DNA from: Cyanobacteria bacterium PR.3.49
GTDB taxonomy: Bacteria; Cyanobacteriota; Vampirovibrionia; Obscuribacterales; Obscuribacteraceae
Length of the DNA stretch: 33,336 nucleotides
Assembly: GCA_013997645.1 (NCBI GenBank)
Contig: PNKB01000038.1
Coordinates: forward strand, 1-33,336
Direction of reading: 5' to 3'
Shown: positions 25,238 through 33,336 of the stretch, piece after piece
How positions within the stretch are numbered: position 1 is the stretch's first letter
Layout: each line of letters begins with the position of its first letter
Program-made: the position numbers and the translations under genes
Notes under the pieces: model-generated
The model's input: only the letters and a program-made list of their open reading frames with translations
Told to the model about the DNA's origin: nothing
Database searches by the model: none

Positions 25238-26275
25238 CTACAATTCCCTGCGGATGCTGCCTTGCACTGAAGCTTGCACCATTTTGCCGGTGTTGAGGTG
25301 TTCCTTGAGCCAGCCGTCGACGGTGCTGAGAGTATCGTCGCGCAAGTAAGCTGTTTCCAAAAGCAGATGCCCTCTATCTTTGAACCATCTGACAGTGCGG
25401 TTTTGCGAGTTGAGATGCTTGAGAAGATCGCAGACACCATTAGTCTTCAGCATGCGGTCTTTGTCGCCCTGAATGACAAGAACAGGCATATCGGCAGGCA
25501 CTTTCTCGGCATAGCCGAGCGTCGGCTTGATCGTCTGAATCGTCTTGAAAAGCTCCCAGGTTGTCATTCTCTTGCGCACCAGAGGATCGTGCACGGCTTC
25601 CTCGATGATGCGTGGATCTTCAGAGGCGAATTTCTTCATGTACGGGATGAGATTGACCTGGCGGTAGAGATTATGGGTGAGCAGTGAAACATCCCAAAAT
25701 ACTCTGGGCACCATATTTAAGCGTCTTTTGATTGCCGGGCTGGAAAGAACGATGCCTTCAACTGCCTTAGGTCTTTGCCCGACGGAATAAAGAACCATAT
25801 CGGCGCCAAGGCTCTCGCCAATCATATAAAGAGGAAGGGACGGATAAGTTTCTTTTACTGAATCGACAAGGCCGACCAGCTCGCGGCGACTCTTCTGGTA
25901 GCAGACTTGAGCTCCACATTCTTTGCAATGGCGCTTTTCGGAGGGAGCATCGACCCAGCGGCCGTAACCATGCAAATCGGGTGCTAAAACGATGTATCCC
26001 TGATCCGCCAGATGGCGAGCCAGTTTGTCATACACAGCACCGTGCATGGTCAGACCATGCACTAAAATGGCGACGGCTTGCGGCTCAACGGAATCGCTTT
26101 TCCACTCGTAGACCGGCAAACCGACCTGCTGCGCCAATTTGGCTTCGTCTTGCCTTACTACTCCAGCCATCGACTGGGTCGGAACAAAAGAAGCTATGAG
26201 AACGCTCAGGAAGCAAACGCGCAATAACTTCGCGCCAAGGTGTAGCAGAGATTTCCTCTGCGGCAACAATGACAT
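25238..26275 (-). CDS. Secreted alpha/beta hydrolase (serine aminopeptidase S33 / monoacylglycerol-lipase-like)
   Basis: A 345-residue hydrolase. The start at 26275 (MSLLPQRKSLLHLGAK) is set by a GGGGGG ribosome site five bases upstream and by the signal peptide that follows (basic n-region, LLRVCFLSVLIASFV, likely cleavage near SMA/G). The fold is clear: ILVHGLTMHGAVYDKLARHL (oxyanion loop), GYIVLAPDLHGYG, nucleophile GESLGAD with Ser155, Asp273 in QGDKD, and His303 in DRGHLL. A Cys pair in KECGAQVC may form a disulfide outside the cytoplasm. The sequence resembles monoglyceride lipases and lysophospholipases; the substrate is unknown. It ends 6 nt from the convergent protease gene. An 8-9 bp inverted repeat lies just upstream of its ribosome site. 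Confidence 0.88.
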   Translation of the reverse strand: MSLLPQRKSLLHLGAKLLRVCFLSVLIASFVPTQSMAGVVRQDEAKLAQQVGLPVYEWKSDSVEPQAVAILVHGLTMHGAVYDKLARHLADQGYIVLAPDLHGYGRWVDAPSEKRHCKECGAQVCYQKSRRELVGLVDSVKETYPSLPLYMIGESLGADMVLYSVGQRPKAVEGIVLSSPAIKRRLNMVPRVFWDVSLLTHNLYRQVNLIPYMKKFASEDPRIIEEAVHDPLVRKRMTTWELFKTIQTIKPTLGYAEKVPADMPVLVIQGDKDRMLKTNGVCDLLKHLNSQNRTVRWFKDRGHLLLETAYLRDDTLSTVDGWLKEHLNTGKMVQASVQGSIRREL

Positions 26276-26289
26276 ATGGACCCCCCTGA

Positions 26290-26309
26290 CCCAATCCGCA
26301 CGGATTGGG
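26290..26309. promoter_or_regulatory. Inverted repeat in the hydrolase 5' region
   Basis: CCCAATCC (26290-26297) and GGATTGGG (26302-26309) flank GCAC, giving a perfect 8-bp stem, or 9 bp with a 2-nt centre. It is 14 nt upstream of the hydrolase ATG and adjoins the G-rich ribosome site. It may act as an operator or as an RNA hairpin affecting initiation. Confidence 0.45.
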
Positions 26310-26524
26310 CTAATTAGAATCAGCCTTTGCTTAAACGCAGTCAGCCATCGACTGCTCTTATAGTTATTTCTGCCAGACTTGAAAGATTTCAAAACGATGT
26401 CAAGAAGAAAATTTTTTGTGTCTGAAGTCTCATCTCGATTTGTTTTGCTTGAGGCTCCCACAGGTTCAGTCAAGTGCCTTGCTGGATGTAAGATTGCATG
26501 GCTGACGGAGAGCCAAAAATTAAG

Positions 26525-29500
26525 ATGCAGGGAAAACGAACAGACATCAAAAAGATCCTAGTGTTAGGGGCCGGACCAATAACGATTGGTCAAGCGTGTG
26601 AATTCGACTACTCAGGCACGCAGTCTTGCAAGGCTTTAAAGGAAGAGGGTTACGAAGTAGTACTGATTAATTCAAACCCGGCAACAATCATGACCGATCC
26701 GGAAGTGGCTGACAGAACCTATATCGAGCCGGTCACCAAAGAAGTAGCCATGGCAGTTATCGCCATTGAAAAGCCGCAGGCGCTCCTGCCGACCATGGGC
26801 GGTCAAACCGCGCTCAATGTAGCGGTGGAATTGGCTGAGTGCGGCTTTCTGGAAGAGCACAAAGTAGAGTTGATCGGCGCCAAACTGAATGCGATAAAAC
26901 TGGCCGAAGATCGCGATCTTTTCAAAAACAAGATGCAGGAAATCGGACTGTTCGTGCCCAACTCCGGCATCGCGCACAATATCACCGAAGTCGACAAAAT
27001 CGCTCAAGAAATCGGCTTTCCTATTATTATCCGGCCTGCTTTCACCCTCGGTGGCGCCGGCGGTGGCATCGCCTACAACCACGAAGAATTGCACGACATC
27101 GCGCTCAACGGCTTGAACGCCAGCCCGGTCAGCGAAATTCTGCTTGAAGAGAGCGTGCTCGGCTGGAAAGAAATCGAGCTGGAAGTGATGCGCGATCGCC
27201 TCGACAACGTTGTGATCATTTGCGGCATAGAAAATTTCGATGCTATGGGCGTGCACACAGGGGACTCAATAACAGTGGCGCCTGTGCAAACGCTGACTGA
27301 CAAAGAGTATCAAGCACTGCGCAATGCGGCGATCAAGGTTATTCGAGCAATCGGTGTCGATACCGGCGGATCAAACATTCAATTTGGTGTGGACACCGAA
27401 ACAGGACGCATAGTGGTCATTGAAATGAACCCGCGAGTCTCTCGCTCGTCTGCACTGGCCAGCAAAGCGACCGGTTATCCAATCGCCAAGATTGCAGCCA
27501 AGCTGGCTATCGGGCTGACTCTCGATGAAATTGCCAACGATATCACCGGCACTACGCCTGCCTCATTCGAGCCGGTTCTCGACTATGTGGTGGCGAAAGT
27601 GCCGCGCTTCAATTTCGAAAAATTCAGAGGCTCCGACACGACGCTTACCACTCAAATGAAATCAGTGGGCGAAGTAATGGCAGTCGGCCGCACCTTCCAG
27701 GAAGCTATTCAAAAAGCTCTGCGCGGACTGGAATTGGGATTGCCGGGATTCTGCGCCGTACCGGCAAGAATCAAAGCCGACTTCTGGGAATGGCGCCGCC
27801 GCCTTTCAATTCCGACGCACCACCGCATCACCGATATTATCGGTGCTCTGGAAGCCGGTATTTCTCCGGATGAAGTCGTCGATCTGACCAAGATCGATCC
27901 CTGGTTTATCGACAACCTTGTCGACATTCATGAGACAGCAAAAGCACTGAAAGACAGGCAAATAAAAATCGACAAACTCGATAAAGACGAGCTCTATGCT
28001 CTCAAACGTATGGGCTTCAGCGATGTGCATCTGGGACTTTTGACTTCATCCACGGAAGATGAGGTCTACCAGCTGAGAAAGCAACTGGATGTGGTGCCTG
28101 CATACAAAACAATCGATACATGTGCGGCCGAGTTTCAAGCAACGACACCTTATCTTTATTCGACATATGAAAAAGAATCGGAAGTGCCGCCTACGGATAA
28201 ACCGCGCATCTTAATCCTTGGAGGTGGGCCTAACCGCATCGGGCAGGGCATCGAATTCGACTATTGCTGCGTGCATGCCACCATGGCGCTGGCAGAAATG
28301 GGTTATGAATCGGTGATGGTCAATTCCAATCCGGAAACGGTTTCCACTGATTACGACGTCTCTGACAGACTTTATTTTGAACCTTTGACACTGGAAGATG
28401 TCACCAATATCGCTGACGTGGAAAAACCCCACGGCATCATTGTTCAGTTGGGCGGACAAACTCCGCTCAAGATCGCAAAGGGTCTGGAAGCGCGTGGATT
28501 CAAGATTCTCGGCACATCGCCTGAGTCGATCGATATCGCCGAGGATCGTGCCAGATTTGGAAAGTTGATCAAGCGTCTGGGCTTGAGACAGCCGAAAGGC
28601 GCTATTGCAAAAACTCCCAATGAAGCTCTGGAAGCCGCCAGGGGAGTTGGTTTTCCCGTGCTGGTTCGACCCAGTTATGTGCTGGGCGGCCGAGCCATGC
28701 AAATCATTTACAGTGAAGAAGAATTTTCTCGCTGGCTCTCTTCCGGCTTTCTAGTTTCGCCCGACACGCCGGTTCTCATCGATGAATTTTTGGAAAACGC
28801 TATCGAAATTGATGTTGATGCAATCTCGGATGGACGCGCCACTATTGTGGCCGGCATTATGGAACACGTTGAAGAAGCAGGTATTCACTCAGGCGACAGC
28901 ACCTGCGTTTTGCCGACTCAATCGATTCCCCTCAAAATTGTCGAAGAGATAAGGAAGATCACCAACGATCTGGCCCGCGAATTGAAAGTGATCGGCCTGA
29001 TGAACATTCAGTTTGCTTTGCGCGATGAAGACCTCTTTATTCTGGAAGTCAATCCCAGAGCCAGCCGAACCATTCCTTTCGTTTCCAAAGCGACCGGTGT
29101 TCCCTGGGCCAAACTGGCCGCTGCGGTGATGGTCGGCAAGAGCCTGTCCGAGCTGGGCATTGCTCCTCGCCTTTTGCCACCGCATGTTTCAGTCAAATCG
29201 GTCGTAATTCCCTTTAAACGCTTTCCCGGTGCTGAGATTTCACTTGGTCCTGAGATGCGCTCCACAGGCGAGGTCATGGGCATCTCTACCCAATTCGGAC
29301 AGGCTTTTGCCAAAGCGCAAATTGCCGCCGGACACAAATTGCCCACCAAGGGGCGCATTTTTGTCAGCGTTTCTGATGTTCACAAACAGGAAGTAGTCCT
29401 GGTCGCCCAAAGTCTTTATCAACTCGGTTTCGAGTTGGTGGCAACGCGCGGAACGGCAGCCGCCATCAAATCGGCAGGTGTGCCGGCAATGGTGGTCAAT

Positions 29501-29785
29501 AAGGTTTCCGAAGGTCGCCCGAATCTGGTCGACCGGATCAAGAACGGCGAAATCCAGCTGGTCATCAACATTCCGTCCGGTCGCACCGCCCGCGATGACG
29601 ACCAATTGATAAGACGAGCTTCGGTAAACTACAACGTGCCTGTCGTAACCACTTTGGCAGGAGCAAGAGCTACCGCCTCGGCGATTGCCGCAATGCAATC
29701 GGGTGCCCTGGCCGTGCGCGCTTTGCAAGAGTATCATCAAGGCATCAACACGCGCGAGGCAGCAAGCGGTCGGGTCAATATCTAG
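26525..29785 (+). CDS. carB: Carbamoyl-phosphate synthase large subunit
   Basis: A 1086-residue synthetase subunit that makes carbamoyl phosphate from bicarbonate, ammonia and two ATP for pyrimidine and arginine synthesis. The N-terminal ATP-grasp half opens with [30 protein letters not shown]. The second half opens with [20 protein letters not shown] near residue 559. The C-terminal MGS-like allosteric domain starts near 942 ([12 protein letters not shown]). I chose the ATG at 26525 because [10 protein letters not shown] matches the normal family start and GGAGAG lies upstream; an ATG at 26498 would add nine residues. The partner carA is not in the window, so the subunits are probably encoded apart. 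The gene is divergent from the hydrolase gene across a 249-bp gap in which I see no leader like that of ileS. Confidence 0.98.
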   Translation: MQGKRTDIKKILVLGAGPITIGQACEFDYSGTQSCKALKEEGYEVVLINSNPATIMTDPEVADRTYIEPVTKEVAMAVIAIEKPQALLPTMGGQTALNVAVELAECGFLEEHKVELIGAKLNAIKLAEDRDLFKNKMQEIGLFVPNSGIAHNITEVDKIAQEIGFPIIIRPAFTLGGAGGGIAYNHEELHDIALNGLNASPVSEILLEESVLGWKEIELEVMRDRLDNVVIICGIENFDAMGVHTGDSITVAPVQTLTDKEYQALRNAAIKVIRAIGVDTGGSNIQFGVDTETGRIVVIEMNPRVSRSSALASKATGYPIAKIAAKLAIGLTLDEIANDITGTTPASFEPVLDYVVAKVPRFNFEKFRGSDTTLTTQMKSVGEVMAVGRTFQEAIQKALRGLELGLPGFCAVPARIKADFWEWRRRLSIPTHHRITDIIGALEAGISPDEVVDLTKIDPWFIDNLVDIHETAKALKDRQIKIDKLDKDELYALKRMGFSDVHLGLLTSSTEDEVYQLRKQLDVVPAYKTIDTCAAEFQATTPYLYSTYEKESEVPPTDKPRILILGGGPNRIGQGIEFDYCCVHATMALAEMGYESVMVNSNPETVSTDYDVSDRLYFEPLTLEDVTNIADVEKPHGIIVQLGGQTPLKIAKGLEARGFKILGTSPESIDIAEDRARFGKLIKRLGLRQPKGAIAKTPNEALEAARGVGFPVLVRPSYVLGGRAMQIIYSEEEFSRWLSSGFLVSPDTPVLIDEFLENAIEIDVDAISDGRATIVAGIMEHVEEAGIHSGDSTCVLPTQSIPLKIVEEIRKITNDLARELKVIGLMNIQFALRDEDLFILEVNPRASRTIPFVSKATGVPWAKLAAAVMVGKSLSELGIAPRLLPPHVSVKSVVIPFKRFPGAEISLGPEMRSTGEVMGISTQFGQAFAKAQIAAGHKLPTKGRIFVSVSDVHKQEVVLVAQSLYQLGFELVATRGTAAAIKSAGVPAMVVNKVSEGRPNLVDRIKNGEIQLVINIPSGRTARDDDQLIRRASVNYNVPVVTTLAGARATASAIAAMQSGALAVRALQEYHQGINTREAASGRVNI

Positions 29786-29911
29786 CCCATTAATCAGGAC
29801 TTATTAAGAAGATTCCTAGCGAGAACCATGAATGGCGGGCGTTTTCAGCCGCAAGCATAACTGGTGCAGCTTAGATGGCATGCCGGTAAGGGCTGTTTGA
29901 CCGCAATCTTA

Positions 29912-29917
29912 TATAAT
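29912..29917 (+). promoter_or_regulatory. Possible -10 element upstream of deoC
   Basis: A perfect TATAAT lies in the 206-bp gap after carB, about 75 bp before the chosen deoC start. No good -35 sits 16-18 bp upstream (TTGACC at 29897 is too close), so this is weak evidence for a deoC promoter. Confidence 0.25.
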
Positions 29918-29944
29918 TGCAGGCTGGATCTCTCATTCCAGTCT

Positions 29945-29958
29945 GATCAAGTTTGATC
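29945..29958. promoter_or_regulatory. Operator-like palindrome before deoC
   Basis: GATCAA-GT-TTGATC is a perfect 6-bp inverted repeat in the region that would be the deoC 5' leader. A small hairpin (CTGGA/TCCAG) precedes it. It may be an operator; no regulator can be named. Confidence 0.25.
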
Positions 29959-29991
29959 CAAGACATGCGCCCTTTGCGGAGAAAACGAGCA

Positions 29992-30672
29992 GTGAACGCC
30001 GAATTTGCAAAATACATCGACCACACCCTACTCAACCCTTCGGCCACCGAAAGCGAGATAACCAAGCTTTGCGAGGAAGCGAAGGAAAACAAGTTTTTCG
30101 CTGTCTGCGTCAACCCCTACTTCGTCAAACAAGCCGTCAAAGAGCTGTCTTCCAGCAATGTCGCAGTGGCTACCGTGATCGGTTTTCCTCTGGGCGCCAA
30201 TCTTACCGACGTCAAAATTGCAGAAACTCAAAGAGCAATTGCAGAAGGCGCCGAAGAAATAGACATGGTCATCAATATTGCCGCACTCAAAGACGGACAC
30301 ATAGACTACGTCACAGGCGAAATCGCATCGATTGTAAAAGTGTCCAAGGGTCACATGGTAAAAGTGATCATCGAATGCGATTTGCTCACAGATGAGCAGA
30401 AGGTAGCCGCTTCGAAAGCCTGTGTGAGAGCTGGAGCCGGCATGGTCAAAACATCCACCGGCTTCGTCAAGGACGGCAAAGGTGCCACCGTTGACGATAT
30501 CAAATTGATCAAGGATGCAATCCAGGGTTCTACATTGGGCATCAAAGCGTCAGCCGGAATTCGCGATTTCGAAAAGGCCAAAGCACTGATTGATGCCGGT
30601 GCTACAAGGCTGGGCACCTCTGCTGGCGTAGCCATCGTTAAAGGTTCTGCGGCAGTGCCGGCAAACTATTAG
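29992..30672 (+). CDS. deoC: Deoxyribose-phosphate aldolase
   Basis: Class I aldolase that cleaves 2-deoxyribose 5-phosphate to glyceraldehyde 3-phosphate and acetaldehyde in deoxynucleoside catabolism. Starting at the GTG at 29992 (GGAG ten bases upstream), the product has 226 residues, the usual length. Upstream in-frame starts (ATG 29965, TTG 29953) would add an atypical basic extension. Catalytic residues are in place: Asp91 in EEIDMVIN, the Schiff-base Lys153 in VKTSTGF, and Lys185 in IKASAGIR. YIDHTLL near the N-terminus and GFPLG are also typical. The gene is followed after 31 bp by a secreted TPR protein and is probably co-transcribed with it. A functional link between the two is not evident. 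Confidence 0.95.
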   Translation: MNAEFAKYIDHTLLNPSATESEITKLCEEAKENKFFAVCVNPYFVKQAVKELSSSNVAVATVIGFPLGANLTDVKIAETQRAIAEGAEEIDMVINIAALKDGHIDYVTGEIASIVKVSKGHMVKVIIECDLLTDEQKVAASKACVRAGAGMVKTSTGFVKDGKGATVDDIKLIKDAIQGSTLGIKASAGIRDFEKAKALIDAGATRLGTSAGVAIVKGSAAVPANY

Positions 30673-30703
30673 TTCTCACTCAACCCACCGAGAGGTTAAT
30701 TTA

Positions 30704-31750
30704 ATGACACCGCGCAAACTGGCGACCCTTCTGTCTATCGTTGCTGCATCCGCGATCGCGGCTCCTTCTCTGGCTGCTGAAGAAGCAGGCAGTGCCGATT
30801 TTCAAAAAGCCGACGCGTTGTATAAGAAGCTGAAGATGAAAGAAGCAGAGTCCGCATTCAGAGACATCATCCGCAAAGACCCGGACAATGCCAGAGCGCA
30901 CCAGCGTCTGGGAGCGGTTCTCGGAGCGATGGGCGAAGAAGAGACGGCTATTCTGGAAACGAAGCAGGCGATCAAACTCGACCCCAAATATTTCCTTTCG
31001 CACATTATTCTCGGGCAGCTATACGCCAACCAGGGAAAAATGGACCTGGCTCTGGAAGAGTTCAAAACCGCAGTATCTCTCAAGCCGACCAGCTTCAGAG
31101 CCACTCAGGATCTGGGTTTTGCCTACGCACAAATGGGCAAGCTGGACGAGGCAATTGCCACTTATAAAAAGGCTGCAGAAATCGAATCGAAAGATCCAAG
31201 ACCGCACATCAACATGGGCGTGCTGATGGCTCAACAAAACAAATTCCAGGACGGCATCAAAGCCGAAGAAGAAGCTTTGAGACTGGACCCGCAGTGTGTT
31301 GAAGCACACGTCAATCTAGGCAATATCTACGCCGAGCAAGGCAATCCTGAGCGCGCTATCGATTCATTCCGCGACGCCATCAGAATCGCCCCCAATCATC
31401 CAAATGCCCATAGCGGATTGGGCTGGATGCTGGCCAAACAGGGCGATGCAAAAGGCGCTCAAGCGGAGCAAAGAAAAGCAATCAAATATCAGCCCAACTT
31501 CGCTCCTGCGCACAGAAGACTGGCCCAAGTCTTAGCCGACGGCGGCAACAATGCCGAGGCGACCAAGGAGTTTCAAGAAGCTCTCAAATGGTCGCCCAAG
31601 GATGTCACTGCCCGCGTAGAATATGCTCAATTCCTGGAAAAGCAAGGCAAGAAAGCAGACGCAATCACGGAATACAAAAAAGCTCTCGAGATCAATCCTA
31701 ACTCGAAGATCGCGCAAGAAGGTATCAGCAAACTGAGCAAGACTCAGTAA
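30704..31750 (+). CDS. Secreted TPR-repeat protein
   Basis: A 348-residue protein with a Sec signal peptide (MTPRKLATLLSIVAASAIAA, likely cleavage after SLA near residue 24). Nine or so 34-residue TPR units fill the rest. Each has the usual small-residue pattern, for example YANQGKMDLALEEFKTAVSLKP, YAQMGKLDEAIATYKKAAEI, YAEQGNPERAIDSFRDAIRI and FLEKQGKKADAITEYKKALEI. There is no membrane anchor after the signal, so it should be periplasmic or exported and act in protein-protein contacts. The ATG at 30704 has GAGAGG eight bases upstream. It is downstream of deoC in a likely operon and meets the kinase gene tail to tail with a 6-nt gap. Confidence 0.92.
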   Translation: MTPRKLATLLSIVAASAIAAPSLAAEEAGSADFQKADALYKKLKMKEAESAFRDIIRKDPDNARAHQRLGAVLGAMGEEETAILETKQAIKLDPKYFLSHIILGQLYANQGKMDLALEEFKTAVSLKPTSFRATQDLGFAYAQMGKLDEAIATYKKAAEIESKDPRPHINMGVLMAQQNKFQDGIKAEEEALRLDPQCVEAHVNLGNIYAEQGNPERAIDSFRDAIRIAPNHPNAHSGLGWMLAKQGDAKGAQAEQRKAIKYQPNFAPAHRRLAQVLADGGNNAEATKEFQEALKWSPKDVTARVEYAQFLEKQGKKADAITEYKKALEINPNSKIAQEGISKLSKTQ

Positions 31751-31761
31751 GCAGGCTTACT
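31746..31761. terminator. Short palindrome containing both convergent stop codons
   Basis: AGTAAGC-AG-GCTTACT is a perfect 7-bp inverted repeat. It includes the TAA of the TPR gene (31748-31750) and the TAA of the kinase gene (31759-31757). No T-run follows, so terminator function is only possible. Confidence 0.3.
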
Positions 31762-33336
31762 TCATACCGTCGGTTTGACCGATCTTCATCATCGCTGCTG
31801 CCACCCAGTTGGTCTTCCACAGAACTTCCGAGTAACGCTTGCGAATCGCTCCAACCAGAGCCGTGCGTTCACCCAGAGATGCTTTTGCGAGCGGCAATGC
31901 ATCTTTGAACATTTGTTCGGCCTCTTTGTACTTTTTCTCGTTCATAAGGACAAGACCCAGCCCGTACATTGTTTTCGGCACGAATGTGTTTTCTTTGCCG
32001 ATTGTGTTCTGCACCCATTCAAGCCCTTGCCTGTAGTGATTCTCCGCCAGTTCGAGCTTGCCTTGCCGGCGGTAGATATCTGCCAGTTTTGCTGACGACT
32101 TGGCGAAATCGAGCGGGCTTCTGTCTTTCATGCTGTCGGTGATAGCAAGCATGCGCTCGTAGATTCTCTGGGCGTTGTCGAGATCTTTCTTGCGCGTGTA
32201 TATATCGCCCAAGACTTGCATGGACAGCATCATTGAAGGAGACACAGGACCAAATTCTTTTTCCAGCAAATCGAGTGAAGTATTGGCATTGGCGATCGCT
32301 TCATCTAGTTCATCTTGCATGAAATAGTAATAGGCAAGCCTTTTGTAGCAAGTGCCTTGCGACATCGGACCGCCCACTTTCTTGGTCGTTTCAATCAAGC
32401 GTGTGGTGTTGAGTGCGGCATCCGCCCAGTGCTCAGCCTTGTCATAGAGTTCTACAAGATTGAAAAGCGCATCGGCATATTCGCGGCAATCAGGCCCTCG
32501 CTCGCGCTCGACAGTGGCGAGGTTCATTCTGGCTGCCTCTTCGCGATTGCCGAAATCTTGAACTGTAGTTTGATTGTGCTTTTTCTCGTTGATTACCCAG
32601 AGCAGATCGTCATTGAAAGCCGGATAATCTTGCGAATCGGGACTGAGGAAAGAAAGAGACCAGACAGCAACAACAACAATGAGAAGTACCGATGTGGTGA
32701 GAATGACCATCATTTCGAAAGATACGGGCAGACGTTTTGTCTCCAGGCGCTTCGATTTGGTCACTTTCTTAAGCGCAACGGCCTGCTCTTGCCACTCTTC
32801 ATCGCTGGCCGTGTGGATCAATTCAAGGTCGTGCTTGATGTCGGAAACATTTTGATAGCGGTTGTCGGCGTCTTTAGCCAGCATTTTGAGCACGATAAGC
32901 TCAAAGCGTGAGAGAGTTCTGTCATCTGCAGAATCACTGGTCAGCGGGCGAGGCGCCTCGTTCATGTGCTTGTAGGCAGTCTCGAGAACGTTCTTTCCAA
33001 CAAATGGAGGTTTGCCGCTTATCGTCTCGTACATGACACAGCCAAGCGAATAAATATCGGAGCGCGGGTCCAACTTTCTGCCCATACACTGCTCCGGGCT
33101 CATGTAGAGCGGGCTTCCGAAGACTTCTCGGGTGTGAGTAATATACTGATTGGACTTCACGTCGTCCGTTTCATCAGTCAACAATTTCGCTATGCCGAAA
33201 TCCACTACACGAGCCAATTCCTTGCCGCCGGCTTCTTTCTGAACGACGATATTGCTCGGTTTTAGATCTCTGTGCAATACCTTTTCCTGATGCGCATACT
33301 CAAGCGCCTCGATGGCCTGCAGGAAAAGCGCAATTG
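31757..33336 (-). CDS. Ser/Thr protein kinase (Hanks type) with transmembrane segment and TPR tail, 5' end beyond the window
   Basis: The reading frame is open to the window edge, so the N-lobe and P-loop are missing. The rest of the kinase domain is intact: EYAHQEKVLHRDLKPSN (catalytic loop), VVDFGIAKLL (DFG), YMSPEQCMGRKLDPRSDIYSLGCVMYE and GKPPF. A linker rich in Lys precedes one hydrophobic helix (MMVILTTSVLLIVVVAVWSL, DNA near 32.7 kb). The remaining 280 or so residues are long-type TPR repeats (EARMNLATVERERGPDCREY, ALNTTRLIETTKK, YYFMQDELDEAIANANTSLDLL, YKEAEQMFKDALPLAKASLG). By analogy with PknB-type receptors, the kinase is cytoplasmic and the TPR part lies outside the inner membrane. 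The neighbouring secreted TPR protein is a candidate partner, by position only. Confidence 0.93.
   Translation of the reverse strand, partial: IALFLQAIEALEYAHQEKVLHRDLKPSNIVVQKEAGGKELARVVDFGIAKLLTDETDDVKSNQYITHTREVFGSPLYMSPEQCMGRKLDPRSDIYSLGCVMYETISGKPPFVGKNVLETAYKHMNEAPRPLTSDSADDRTLSRFELIVLKMLAKDADNRYQNVSDIKHDLELIHTASDEEWQEQAVALKKVTKSKRLETKRLPVSFEMMVILTTSVLLIVVVAVWSLSFLSPDSQDYPAFNDDLLWVINEKKHNQTTVQDFGNREEAARMNLATVERERGPDCREYADALFNLVELYDKAEHWADAALNTTRLIETTKKVGGPMSQGTCYKRLAYYYFMQDELDEAIANANTSLDLLEKEFGPVSPSMMLSMQVLGDIYTRKKDLDNAQRIYERMLAITDSMKDRSPLDFAKSSAKLADIYRRQGKLELAENHYRQGLEWVQNTIGKENTFVPKTMYGLGLVLMNEKKYKEAEQMFKDALPLAKASLGERTALVGAIRKRYSEVLWKTNWVAAAMMKIGQTDGMK

Noticed and set aside
26379-26392. 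TTGAAA-GA-TTTCAA inverted repeat upstream of carB
   Set aside because: A 6-bp AT-rich palindrome is expected by chance in a gap of this size, and no promoter is aligned with it.
26379-26561. Plus-strand ORF upstream of carB as a leader peptide
   Set aside because: It overlaps the carB start in another frame, has no run of relevant codons and no terminator hairpin after it.
1-33336. tRNA or rRNA genes, CRISPR arrays, transposases, phage or attachment sites
   Set aside because: None seen in the gaps, which are all about 330 bp or shorter, and no coding sequence resembles a mobile-element protein.

Overview
The window is 33.3 kb of bacterial chromosome. It is densely coding, GC looks balanced by eye, and there is no rRNA, tRNA, CRISPR array or insertion sequence that I can recognise. 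Housekeeping genes (ileS, mutS2, carB, deoC, ackA) sit among a phosphoketolase, several TPR proteins, a Hanks-type kinase with a TPR sensor tail, and two very large low-complexity coiled-coil proteins. This mix fits a non-photosynthetic Cyanobacteriota lineage (Vampirovibrionia/Melainabacteria, Obscuribacterales-like). That is inference from gene content and style only, with low to moderate confidence.

Left end (1-3.7 kb): the 5' two thirds of ileS (minus strand) lies behind a leader that I read as a ribosome-mediated attenuator. It has a short ORF ending in three consecutive Ile codons plus Leu-Pro-stop, an antiterminator pairing, and a competing terminator hairpin. This is the most striking signal in the window. 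A divergent inositol-monophosphatase-family gene follows, then a small TPR protein.

3.8-16.6 kb (minus strand): a YfhO-family membrane protein and a polyprenyl-phosphate-sugar-type GT2 form a probable lipid-linked glycosylation pair. Upstream are two giant proteins of 1064 and 1882 residues that share a C-terminal motif block. The larger one carries a six-fold Asn-Tyr/Arg-Pro octapeptide repeat and a poly-Gln tail. Both have stem-loops in their leaders.

16.8-23.9 kb: mutS2 (minus) follows a 93-codon gene of unknown function, and its conserved N-terminus has no canonical start codon. A gamma-class carbonic-anhydrase-like gene (plus) runs convergently into an ackA/xfp operon (minus). That operon would turn sugar phosphates into acetyl phosphate and then acetate plus ATP.

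24.1-33.3 kb: a trypsin-fold protease without a signal peptide and with Glu at the expected catalytic Asp position; a convergent secreted alpha/beta hydrolase; carB; deoC with a secreted TPR protein; and a convergent, 5'-truncated Ser/Thr kinase with a transmembrane segment and TPR tail. Three convergent junctions are extremely tight (4-nt overlap, 6 nt and 6 nt).
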